Assembly (NCBI GenBank): GCA_002441865.1
Contig: DJNY01000224.1
Coordinates: 1-6,795, forward strand
DNA from: Lachnospiraceae bacterium UBA6452
GTDB lineage: Bacteria; Bacillota; Clostridia; Lachnospirales; Lachnospiraceae
DNA: 6,795 nucleotides
Reading direction: 5' to 3'
Shown here one piece after another: positions 1 through 6,349 of this stretch; the stretch's first letter is position 1, and the number at the start of each line of letters is the position of its first letter. The position numbers and the translations under genes were made by a program. The notes under the pieces are model-generated. The model had not been told where the DNA came from. It worked only from the letters and a program-made list of their open reading frames with translations, and did not search any database.

Positions 1-63
1 AACGGCAAAGACCTTGTAAAAAACTCTTTCCATGAGGTTGGAAGTGTGATATACTACGGATAG
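1..63 (+). CDS. Possible C-terminal tail of an upstream gene (partial)
   Basis: Frame 1 is open from the window edge to a TAG at 61-63 and reads as 20 residues ending in GSVIYYG. The other two forward frames hit stops at 17-19 and 33-35. The composition is plausible for a protein end, but 20 open codons often arise by chance and I do not recognise a family. If real, it ends 27 bases before scfA and the scfA promoter proposed here would lie inside its last codons. No function is assigned. Confidence 0.3.
   Translation, partial: NGKDLVKNSFHEVGSVIYYG
27..55 (+). promoter_or_regulatory. Candidate sigma-A promoter for scfA
   Basis: TTTCCA at 27-32 matches four of six bases of the -35 consensus. 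After a 17-base spacer comes TATACT at 50-55, matching five of six bases of the -10, with a TGN extension at 47-49. Transcription would start near 62, just ahead of the scfA ribosome binding site at 76-83. The spacing and extended -10 support a real promoter. It has not been shown experimentally, and scfA could also be read from an upstream gene. Confidence 0.55.
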
Positions 64-90
64 TTTTAATTGAATAAAGGAGGCTATGTG

Positions 91-234
91 ATGAAACATA
101 TCAAAACATTAAGCACAAGAGATTTAAAGAAATCTATGAAAAAGGGTGGCTGCGGTGAATGCCAGACATCTTGTCAGTCAGCCTGCAAAACATCCTGCAC
201 AGTAGGAAACCAGAGTTGCGAAAATATTAAATAA
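91..234 (+). CDS. scfA: Six-cysteine ranthipeptide precursor SCIFF
   Basis: This encodes a 47-residue ribosomal peptide that is the substrate of the radical SAM enzyme next door. What is seen: a basic N-terminal leader (MKHIKTLSTRDLKK, residues 1-14), then a Cys-rich core with cysteines at 21, 24, 28, 32, 36 and 43 (spacing C-x2-C-x3-C-x3-C-x3-C-x6-C). Six Cys in about 45 residues, the MKHIKT start and the CGECQTSCQSACKTSCT core are hallmarks of the SCIFF family. In characterised members (CteA, Tte1186a) the maturase links Cys32 to Thr37 by a thioether; both residues occur here at the same numbers. The ATG at 91 is preceded by AAAGGAGG (76-83) with a 7-base gap; GTG at 88 is in frame but worse spaced. 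There is no classical signal peptide, and no dedicated protease or exporter in the window. The mature product's function is unknown in the family. Confidence 0.96.
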   Translation: MKHIKTLSTRDLKKSMKKGGCGECQTSCQSACKTSCTVGNQSCENIK

Positions 235-250
235 AACAGTAGTTTTTCTT

Positions 251-274
251 AAGCAGCGAGTAACTCCGCTGCTT
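251..274 (+). terminator. Hairpin between scfA and scfB, likely attenuator or partial terminator
   Basis: AAGCAGCG (251-258) and CGCTGCTT (267-274) form a perfect 8-bp stem around an 8-base loop, starting 17 bases after the scfA stop. The bases that follow (ATTATACG) are not a proper U-tract, so complete termination is unlikely. I infer that it lowers read-through into the maturase gene or protects the 3' end of a short scfA transcript, giving more peptide than enzyme. It could also be an RNA-processing or stability element. Confidence 0.6.
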
Positions 275-307
275 ATTATACGTCAAAGAACTGTTTATTA
301 AGAAACT

Positions 308-324
308 GAGAGGAAATAATAGTG
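308..324 (+). promoter_or_regulatory. Ribosome binding site and GTG start that fix the scfB N-terminus
   Basis: GAGAGG at 308-313 lies 8 bases before GTG 322-324. The next in-frame start, ATG 361, has no good Shine-Dalgarno sequence and would remove 13 conserved residues of the recognition region. A GTG start behind a moderate site, compared with ATG behind AAAGGAGG for scfA, suggests that the enzyme is translated less than its substrate. Confidence 0.7.
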
Positions 325-1698
325 ATTCATTGTTATCAGAGCAATGGTTATTCCATCGTGATGGATGTCAACAGCGGTGCTGTGCATGTTGTGGATGACC
401 TTGTTTACCAGCTTGTTCCTCTGCTGGAGCCCCTTGTGAAAGAAAAGAAAGACAGGGGAGAAATCATGGACTTCGTAAAGGCGCAGCCGCTTCCGTATGC
501 GGAAGACGAGATCGCCGAGGCAGTAGAGGAGATTCTGCTGCTTGCGCAGGAAGGACAGCTGTATACAGAGGACATTTACGAAAATTATATTGACAGCTTT
601 AAAAACCGTGAAACGGTTGTCAAGGCACTGTGCCTGCATATCGCGCATGACTGTAACCTTGCCTGCAAATACTGTTTTGCGGAAGAGGGCGAATACCACG
701 GCAGAAGAGCGATTATGAGCTACGAGGTTGGAAAGAAAGCACTGGATTTTCTGGTGGCAAATTCCGGTAACCGTACGAATCTGGAGGTCGATTTCTTCGG
801 CGGCGAGCCGCTCATGAACTGGGAGGTTGTCAAACAGCTTGTGGCTTACGGACGTTCCCTGGAAGAGGAACATCATAAAAAATTCCGTTTTACGATCACA
901 ACAAACGGTGTTTTACTGAATGATGAGATCCTGGAGTTTGTCAATAAGGAAATGGGCAATGTGGTACTGAGTATCGACGGCCGTAAGGAAGTGCATGACA
1001 GAATGCGTCCGCACAGAGGCGGTCAGGGCAGCTATGATGAGATCGTGCCTAAGTTTAAAAAGGTAGCAGAGAGCCGCGGACAGATGAATTATTATGTACG
1101 TGGTACATATACCCATTACAATACGGATTTTGCAAAGGATGTGCTGCATCTGGCAGACCTTGGATTTAAGCAGATTTCCGTTGAACCGGTCGTAGCGCCG
1201 GAAACCGAAGATTATGCGATCCGCGAAGAAGATCTCCCGCAGCTTCTTGCACAGTATGATGAACTGGCAGAAGAACTGATCAGACGGAGAAAAGAAGGCA
1301 GAGGCTTTAATTTCTTCCACTTTATGATCGATCTGGAAGGCGGACCGTGTGTGGCAAAGCGTTTATCCGGCTGCGGTTCTGGAACCGAATATCTGGCAGT
1401 GACGCCTTGGGGAGATCTGTATCCCTGCCATCAGTTCGTCGGAAATGAAGATTTCCTGATGGGCAATGTGGACGAAGGGGTTCTGCGGACAGATATCAGA
1501 GATGAATTCAAACAGTGTAATGTCTATGCAAAGGAAAAATGTAAGGACTGTTTTGCCAAATTTTACTGCAGCGGCGGCTGCGCGGCAAATTCCTACAACT
1601 TCACGGGAAATGTGAACGGTTCCTATGATATTGGCTGTGAATTACAAAGAAAGAGAATTGAGTGTGCGATCATGATCAAAGCTGCACTCAGTGAGTAA
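322..1698 (+). CDS. scfB: Radical SAM/SPASM SCIFF peptide maturase (thioether-forming)
   Basis: This 458-residue cytosolic iron-sulfur enzyme uses S-adenosylmethionine to install a Cys-to-residue thioether in the SCIFF peptide. Residues 1 to about 95 are the recognition (RRE, PqqD-like) region that binds the precursor leader. The radical SAM core follows: Cys111, Cys115 and Cys118 (CNLACKYC) hold the cluster that cleaves SAM, and GGEP at 160-163 contacts SAM. The SPASM region is complete: C351-x12-G-x4-C369, then C407-x2-C410-x5-C416-x3-C420, then C439, enough for two auxiliary 4Fe-4S clusters. Further cysteines are 343, 399 and 448. Length fits the family (about 450). The GTG start at 322 has GAGAGG at 308-313 with an 8-base gap, and it keeps the IHxYxxNGYxIVxDVNSG opening typical of these maturases; the in-frame ATG at 361 would lose it. 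It lies 87 bases after scfA and 41 before secDF. Function is assigned by family and by linkage to scfA. Confidence 0.96.
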   Translation: MIHCYQSNGYSIVMDVNSGAVHVVDDLVYQLVPLLEPLVKEKKDRGEIMDFVKAQPLPYAEDEIAEAVEEILLLAQEGQLYTEDIYENYIDSFKNRETVVKALCLHIAHDCNLACKYCFAEEGEYHGRRAIMSYEVGKKALDFLVANSGNRTNLEVDFFGGEPLMNWEVVKQLVAYGRSLEEEHHKKFRFTITTNGVLLNDEILEFVNKEMGNVVLSIDGRKEVHDRMRPHRGGQGSYDEIVPKFKKVAESRGQMNYYVRGTYTHYNTDFAKDVLHLADLGFKQISVEPVVAPETEDYAIREEDLPQLLAQYDELAEELIRRRKEGRGFNFFHFMIDLEGGPCVAKRLSGCGSGTEYLAVTPWGDLYPCHQFVGNEDFLMGNVDEGVLRTDIRDEFKQCNVYAKEKCKDCFAKFYCSGGCAANSYNFTGNVNGSYDIGCELQRKRIECAIMIKAALSE

Positions 1699-1701
1699 AT
1701 C

Positions 1702-1723
1702 TCAGATTTGAAAGGAAATCTGA
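1702..1723 (+). promoter_or_regulatory. Short hairpin just upstream of the secDF ribosome binding site
   Basis: TCAGATTT (1702-1709) and AAATCTGA (1716-1723) are perfect 8-base complements around a 6-base GAAAGG loop. The stem ends 2 bases before GGGAGG (1726-1731), the Shine-Dalgarno sequence for the ATG at 1740. There is no U-tract, so it is not an intrinsic terminator. It is AT-rich and would be only moderately stable. Possible roles are an mRNA cleavage or stability element between cistrons, or tuning of secDF translation by stacking next to the ribosome binding site. Confidence 0.45.
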
Positions 1724-1739
1724 AAGGGAGGAAAAAGAA

Positions 1740-4046
1740 ATGAAGAAAAACAGGGCAGTCATTACGATGATTTTGGCAGTGCTCGCGATTATTGGATTCA
1801 GCTATATCGCCTTTATCGGTATCGGACCTACAAAGACGGGATCCATGAAAAACATCAAGCAGGGTCTTGATCTTGCAGGCGGCGTCAGCATTACCTATCA
1901 GGTAGTCGGTGACGAATCTCCTTCTGCGGAAGATATGAGCGATACGATCTACAAGCTGCAGAAGCGTGTGGAAAACTACAGTACAGAAGCACAGGTATAT
2001 CAGGAAGGTAACGACCGTATCAATATCGAGATCCCGGGTGTTTCAGACGCCAATGCGATCCTGGAAGAGCTTGGTCGTCCCGGTTCCCTTTACTTTATCA
2101 AACAGACTGACAGTGAAGGAAACCAGAACTATACGATCGGTGTTACAGAGGACGGTACATATGATTATGTACTGCTGAAAGATCTGAACACACTGATGGA
2201 AGACGGCAGCATCGTACTTGACGGTACCATGGTATCGAGTGCACAGGCAGCTACCGTACAGTCAAACACCGGTACAAAAGATAAACAGTATGTTGTTTCC
2301 CTTACCTTTACGGAAGAAGGTAAAAAAGCATTTGCGGATGCTACAACAGACGCTTATTCCAAAGGAGAAACGATCGGTATCTATTATGATGGCAGATTTG
2401 TTTCCGTTCCGAGAGTAGATGAGCCAATCCTTGGCGGACAGGCACAGATCAGCGGACAGGAAAGTTTTGAAGAGGCAGATACACTTGCTTCTACGATCCG
2501 TATCGGTGGCCTGAAGCTGGAACTGGAAGAACTCCGTTCCAACGTCGTAGGTGCACAGCTTGGTGAGGAAGCGGTTTCTTCCAGCTTAAAGGCGGGTGCG
2601 ATCGGTTTCGTGCTGGTATGTATCCTGATGATCGTTGTATACCTGTTACCTGGTTTTGTTTCAGCGATCGCCCTTACGATTTATGTCCTTCTGACATTAC
2701 TTGCACTGAATGCATTAAATATTACGTTAACACTGCCGGGTATTGCAGGTATCATTCTTTCCATCGGTATGGCGGTTGATGCGAATGTCATCATCTTCTC
2801 CCGTATCCGTGAGGAGATCGCAGCCGGCAAGACAGTACAGTCAGCGATCAAGATCGGTTTTGAAAAGGCACTTTCCGCTATCGTGGATGGTAATATCACA
2901 ACACTGATCGCAGCACTGGTTCTTGGCTTAAAGGGTTCCGGTACTGTAAAAGGATTTGCCATTACATTGGGACTTGGTATTATCCTTTCCATGTTCACTG
3001 CATTATTCGTAACAAGACTTCTGTTAAACGCATTTTATGCACTGGGCTGCAGGAATGAGAAGCTTTACGGTAAAGCAAAAGATATCAAGACAGTTGATTT
3101 CCTGTCAAAGAAGGCAGTCTTCTTTGCAATTTCACTGATCGTGATCGTGGCAGGCTTTGTATTCATGGGTGTAAATAAGTCGCAGACAGGATACTCCTTA
3201 AATTACAGCCTTGACTTTATGGGCGGTACTTCTTCCACTGTTACATTCAACGAAGATATGTCTATTGCAGATATTGATGCAAAGGTTGTTCCGGTTGTAG
3301 AGGAGATCACAGGTGACAGCAACGTACAGACACAGAAAGTAAATGATTCCACACAGGTGGTTATCAAGACAAGATCACTGACAGTAGATGAAAGAGAAGC
3401 CTTTACAACTGCCATGAAAGAAGATTTCGGTGTAGAGGAAGATGCGATCACAACAGAAACGATCAGTGCAACAGTCAGCAATGAAATGAAATCCGATGCG
3501 ATCGTGTCCGTGATCATTGCAACACTCTGTATGCTTGTTTACATCTGGTTCCGTTTTACGGATGTCCGTTTTGCGGCAAGTGCGGTTCTGGCACTGTTGC
3601 ACGACGTACTTGTGGTACTGGCATTCTATGCGGTTTCCAAAACATCTGTCGGCAATACATTCATTGCATGTATGCTGACCATTGTCGGCTACTCAGTCAA
3701 CTCAACGATCGTTATCTTTGACCGTATCCGTGAGCAGCTGAAAACAACAAAGGTAAGAGACAACGAAGAACTGAAGACAATTGTGAACGAAAGTATTACA
3801 AAGACACTGACAAGAAGTATTTATACGAATATCACAACATTCATTACGATCTTCATGGTATTCCTTCTCGGTGTATCCAGCATCCGTTCCTTCGCAATGC
3901 CTCTTATGGTAGGTATCCTTTGCGGTGCATATTCTTCTGTATGTATCACAGGTGCTCTGTGGTATGTGCTCAGAACAAAATTTGCAGGAAAGAAAAAAGC
4001 ACCTGCAAAAGCGTCTGCAAAGAAAGCTTCCAAAAAGAACGCTTAA
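1740..4046 (+). CDS. secDF: Fused protein translocase subunits SecD-SecF
   Basis: This 768-residue polytopic membrane protein should act with SecYEG, using the proton gradient to pull secreted proteins outward after SecA has pushed them in. SecD half: membrane helix 1 (about 7-28), QGLDLAGG at 41-48, the large external P1 domain (about 40-275) and five more helices between about 286 and 430, including AVDANVIIFSRIRE with Asp347, the expected proton-relay residue. SecF half: a helix at about 458-477, LDFMGG at 491-496, the smaller external domain (to about 578) and five helices from 586 to 744, including GYSVNSTIVIFDRIRE (650-665) and Arg692. In all, 12 helices are predicted, as for fused SecDF. 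Oddities: Ser655 sits where many SecF proteins have Asp (GYSxND), and the last 20 residues are a Lys/Ala-rich cytosolic tail. The start has GGGAGG 8 bases upstream. It appears co-transcribed with scfA-scfB and is followed by a strong terminator. Confidence 0.96.
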   Translation: MKKNRAVITMILAVLAIIGFSYIAFIGIGPTKTGSMKNIKQGLDLAGGVSITYQVVGDESPSAEDMSDTIYKLQKRVENYSTEAQVYQEGNDRINIEIPGVSDANAILEELGRPGSLYFIKQTDSEGNQNYTIGVTEDGTYDYVLLKDLNTLMEDGSIVLDGTMVSSAQAATVQSNTGTKDKQYVVSLTFTEEGKKAFADATTDAYSKGETIGIYYDGRFVSVPRVDEPILGGQAQISGQESFEEADTLASTIRIGGLKLELEELRSNVVGAQLGEEAVSSSLKAGAIGFVLVCILMIVVYLLPGFVSAIALTIYVLLTLLALNALNITLTLPGIAGIILSIGMAVDANVIIFSRIREEIAAGKTVQSAIKIGFEKALSAIVDGNITTLIAALVLGLKGSGTVKGFAITLGLGIILSMFTALFVTRLLLNAFYALGCRNEKLYGKAKDIKTVDFLSKKAVFFAISLIVIVAGFVFMGVNKSQTGYSLNYSLDFMGGTSSTVTFNEDMSIADIDAKVVPVVEEITGDSNVQTQKVNDSTQVVIKTRSLTVDEREAFTTAMKEDFGVEEDAITTETISATVSNEMKSDAIVSVIIATLCMLVYIWFRFTDVRFAASAVLALLHDVLVVLAFYAVSKTSVGNTFIACMLTIVGYSVNSTIVIFDRIREQLKTTKVRDNEELKTIVNESITKTLTRSIYTNITTFITIFMVFLLGVSSIRSFAMPLMVGILCGAYSSVCITGALWYVLRTKFAGKKKAPAKASAKKASKKNA

Positions 4047-4064
4047 AATCTGGATCAGAATATG

Positions 4065-4097
4065 AAAATGCTCTCTGCTGTGGCAGGGGGCATTTTT
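4065..4097 (+). terminator. Rho-independent terminator after secDF
   Basis: The left arm AAAATGCTCTCTGC (4065-4078) pairs with GCAGGGGGCATTTT (4083-4096) around a TGTG loop. This gives a 14-bp stem with two G-U pairs, and the run of five T at 4093-4097 forms the 3' tail. It begins 19 bases after the secDF stop and ends the scfA-scfB-secDF unit. Confidence 0.9.
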
Positions 4098-4121
4098 GTA
4101 TGAAAAAAACAGAAAAATTTG

Positions 4122-4127
4122 TATAAT
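4122..4127 (+). promoter_or_regulatory. Isolated consensus -10 box (TATAAT), possible second promoter
   Basis: TATAAT is perfect, but the hexamer 17 bases upstream (TATGAA, 4099-4104) is a poor -35 and overlaps the region just behind the terminator. It may be a weak upstream promoter for the kinase gene or a chance match in an AT-rich gap. Confidence 0.25.
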
Positions 4128-4143
4128 ATTTCAGTATGCAATT

Positions 4144-4167
4144 TAGGAAACACCATTGTGGTGCCTA
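4144..4167 (+). promoter_or_regulatory. Interrupted palindrome overlapping the kinase -35 (operator candidate)
   Basis: CACCA (4151-4155) and TGGTG (4159-4163) are inverted around TTG. They are flanked by TAGG (4144-4147) and CCTA (4164-4167), which also pair if a 3-base AAA bulge is allowed. The TTG centre contains the first bases of the proposed -35 at 4156. A dimeric regulator bound here would cover the promoter. With no known regulator or T-tail, this is inference from symmetry and position. Confidence 0.4.
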
Positions 4168-4184
4168 TCGGAGTTTGCTATAAT
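4156..4184 (+). promoter_or_regulatory. Sigma-A type promoter for the hybrid kinase gene
   Basis: TTGTGG (4156-4161) is followed after exactly 17 bases by TATAAT (4179-4184), a perfect -10, with a TG extension at 4176-4177. Transcription should begin at about 4191, giving a leader of about 56 bases before the ATG at 4247. It lies after the secDF terminator, so the kinase appears to have its own transcription unit. Confidence 0.75.
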
Positions 4185-4232
4185 AAATACATATGTGGGG
4201 TCTTCCCGACAGATTTCTTCAAAAGGGTGAAT

Positions 4233-4249
4233 GGAGGAAACAAAACATG
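4233..4249 (+). promoter_or_regulatory. Ribosome binding site that fixes the kinase start at 4247
   Basis: GGAGG at 4233-4237 lies 9 bases before ATG 4247. The longer reading frame could open at ATG 4193, but that codon is about 2 bases from the predicted transcription start and has no Shine-Dalgarno sequence. It would also put 18 mostly polar residues (MWGLPDRFLQ...) in front of a membrane helix that otherwise starts at Met1. Confidence 0.85.
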
Positions 4250-6277
4250 ATAGTATTGGTCATTTTACTGGTAGTAGTGATTGGCGTGCTGGTATTTCTG
4301 CTGATGCGTGAAAAACAGGGAGCAGCAACAGAAAAACAGGATCCGGCAAAGCTGGTACCAAAGGGGATTCTTGACAGAGGCGGTGTAGGTCCTGTACTTG
4401 CCGTGACAAATGATAATAAAGTCTTATTTTTCAACAAAGACTTTGTACAGCTCTTCCCGGAGATCGCAACGGCGGAGTCGATATCCGCGTATCCGGAAAT
4501 GATGCGTCTGTTTAAGGATGAAGAATACGTTTCAGAGGTATTGTCCCGTATTTATGAGATCAGATATGAGACACTGGAACAGGAAAATGTACAGGGAAAG
4601 TTTGTATGGCTCGTAGATATCACAGAGCACTACAAGACGAATAAGAAACTGAAAGAACTGAAGGAAATGGCAGATGCGGCAAACAAGGCAAAATCCAATT
4701 TCCTTGCAAATATGAGCCATGAGATCAGGACACCGATCAACACGGTACTCGGTATGGATGAGATCATTTTAAGAGAAGCGACGGAAGTGCCGATCAAAGG
4801 CTATGCGGAAAATATCCGCGAAGCAGGTACAACGCTTCTGTCACTGGTCAATGACCTTCTTGATTTCTCCAAGATCGAATGCGGCAAGATGGAGATCCTG
4901 CCGGTAGAATATGAAGTGGCAAATGTACTGACAGAAGTTATCAACATGATCGAGATCAAGGCGGTCAATAAACGTCTGGAGTTCAAGGCAATCGTGGCAG
5001 AAGATATCCCATATCTGTTATTTGGCGATGAAATCCGTCTGAAACAGGTTATGATCAATCTGCTGACAAACGCAGTCAAATATACGGAAGAGGGAAGTGT
5101 CATCTTAAAGGTAGACTGGAAAGAAGCCGGCGATTCCGCAATCCAGCTGATCGTTTCCGTGACAGATACCGGTATCGGTATCAAGGAAGAAGATATCGAT
5201 AAGCTGTTTGTTTCCTTTGAAAGGATTGAAGAAAAGAGAAACCGGAATATTGAAGGTACCGGTCTTGGCATCAGTATTACAAAGGAACTGCTTGAGCTGA
5301 TGAATTCAAGCCTGAATGTCCGCAGTGAGTACGGTGTCGGTTCTACATTCTCCTTTACCCTGAAGCAGGGCATCAGAGATCGTAAACCGATCGGCAGATT
5401 CCGTGAGAAATATGCATACAGCAATGAAAAGATCAAGAAGTACAGAACAACATTCGTAGCGCCGAATGCAAAGATCCTGGTTGTCGATGACAACGCCATG
5501 AACCTTTCCGTTGTAGAAGGACTTCTGAAGAATACAAAGATCCAGGTCGATTGTGCAAACGGCGGCGAAGCGGCACTGGAATACTGCAAGGATGTGAAGT
5601 ATGATATCATCTTTATGGATCATATGATGCCTTACATGGATGGTATTGAGACACTCAAGAATATCAAAGCAACAAAGGATTCACCGAATGTGGATACACC
5701 GGTTATTGTACTGACAGCCAATGCTGTATCCGGTGCAAAGGAAATGTATCTGGAAGAGGGCTTTGTGGATTATATGTCCAAACCGATCCAGGGCAAACGT
5801 CTGGAAGAAAAGATCGTGGAATACTTACCGGAAGATAAATATGTCATGATCGAATATGATGAGATGGAGAAAAAGCTCTATCAGAATCTGTGGAAGACAG
5901 TTGCGGATGATATCATGAAAGAGTATCAGTTCCATACACTGGATATCCCGACAGCAGTTGAATCGGCAGAAGGTGACAAGGACTGTGTGATCTTCCTGTT
6001 AGAGTCTTTCCGGGATAACGAAGGTAAAAACAGAAATGATATCGTATCATCTTTTGAAAAGGAAGATTATCCGAATTATACGATCTTCGTACACGCACTC
6101 AAGAGTACGGCGAAGATGATCGGTGCAAATGATCTGTCTGAAAAGGCAAGACTGCTGGAGCAGGCAGGCAAGGATGGCGATATCGATTATATCAAGAGCC
6201 ATCATGATGAAATGATCCAGGAATACAGTAAAGTTGTAGAAGAGATCAAAGATTATCTGAATCAGAAGAGTAACTGA
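4247..6277 (+). CDS. Membrane-anchored hybrid sensor histidine kinase (PAS-like, HisKA, HATPase, receiver, HPt)
   Basis: This 676-residue signalling kinase should pass phosphate along an internal His-Asp-His chain. Domains in order: one membrane helix (2-20); a degenerate PAS-like sensor (about 45-128, closing in DITEH); a helical linker; a HisKA dimerisation domain with His158 in SHEIRTP; an ATPase domain with an N-box (Asn271, Asn275), G1 DTGIG (307-311) and G2 GTGLG (337-341); a receiver domain (about 408-527) with acidic pair Asp414/Asp415, phospho-acceptor Asp458, Thr490 and Lys512; and an HPt domain with His616 in HALKS. All catalytic residues are present. There is almost no extracellular part, so sensing is probably cytosolic or at the membrane. 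There is no DNA-binding or enzymatic output domain, so HPt must phosphorylate a separate response regulator not seen here. It has its own promoter and ends in tandem stops (TGA then TAA). The signal is unknown, and family-level naming is as far as I can go. Confidence 0.93.
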   Translation: MIVLVILLVVVIGVLVFLLMREKQGAATEKQDPAKLVPKGILDRGGVGPVLAVTNDNKVLFFNKDFVQLFPEIATAESISAYPEMMRLFKDEEYVSEVLSRIYEIRYETLEQENVQGKFVWLVDITEHYKTNKKLKELKEMADAANKAKSNFLANMSHEIRTPINTVLGMDEIILREATEVPIKGYAENIREAGTTLLSLVNDLLDFSKIECGKMEILPVEYEVANVLTEVINMIEIKAVNKRLEFKAIVAEDIPYLLFGDEIRLKQVMINLLTNAVKYTEEGSVILKVDWKEAGDSAIQLIVSVTDTGIGIKEEDIDKLFVSFERIEEKRNRNIEGTGLGISITKELLELMNSSLNVRSEYGVGSTFSFTLKQGIRDRKPIGRFREKYAYSNEKIKKYRTTFVAPNAKILVVDDNAMNLSVVEGLLKNTKIQVDCANGGEAALEYCKDVKYDIIFMDHMMPYMDGIETLKNIKATKDSPNVDTPVIVLTANAVSGAKEMYLEEGFVDYMSKPIQGKRLEEKIVEYLPEDKYVMIEYDEMEKKLYQNLWKTVADDIMKEYQFHTLDIPTAVESAEGDKDCVIFLLESFRDNEGKNRNDIVSSFEKEDYPNYTIFVHALKSTAKMIGANDLSEKARLLEQAGKDGDIDYIKSHHDEMIQEYSKVVEEIKDYLNQKSN

Positions 6278-6297
6278 TAAAATACATAAGAAGGGTG

Positions 6298-6330
6298 AAG
6301 GGCTGAGGAACGGAATGTTCGTCAGCCCTT
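6298..6330 (+). terminator. Hairpin after the kinase gene, probable weak terminator
   Basis: AAGGGCTGA (6298-6306) pairs with TCAGCCCTT (6322-6330), and an inner GAAC/GTTC stem (6308-6311 with 6317-6320) is separated from it by a single G-G mismatch. The stem is strong but followed by ATTACGG, not a T-run, so termination may be partial and the amidase gene may be read through. It begins 20 bases after the kinase stop and ends 19 bases before the next start codon. Confidence 0.6.
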
Positions 6331-6349
6331 ATTACGGACAGAAGATAAG

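Noticed and set aside
91..234. Metallothionein or small ferredoxin-like protein as an alternative reading of the Cys-rich peptide
   Set aside because: The MKHIKT leader, the cysteine spacing and the adjacent SPASM maturase together match SCIFF, and metal-binding Cys families do not show this arrangement.
298..876. 192-codon open frame on the - strand overlapping scfB
   Set aside because: It is antisense to the recognition and radical SAM regions, whose motifs are all intact on the + strand. No start signal or family match is apparent.
3920..4126. 68-codon + strand frame across the secDF end and the terminator
   Set aside because: It overlaps the final SecF helix out of frame and runs through the terminator hairpin, with no ribosome binding site or recognisable sequence.
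4193..4246. Upstream ATG start that would add 18 residues to the kinase
   Set aside because: No ribosome binding site, start codon almost at the predicted transcription start, and a GGAGG ideally placed for ATG 4247, which begins directly with the membrane helix.
4801..5610. Long 269-codon open frame on the - strand inside the kinase gene
   Set aside because: It lies wholly within the conserved ATPase and receiver coding region, its product is Ser/Ile/Arg/Phe-rich with no recognisable domain, and it mirrors the codon pattern of the sense gene. It is a shadow frame.
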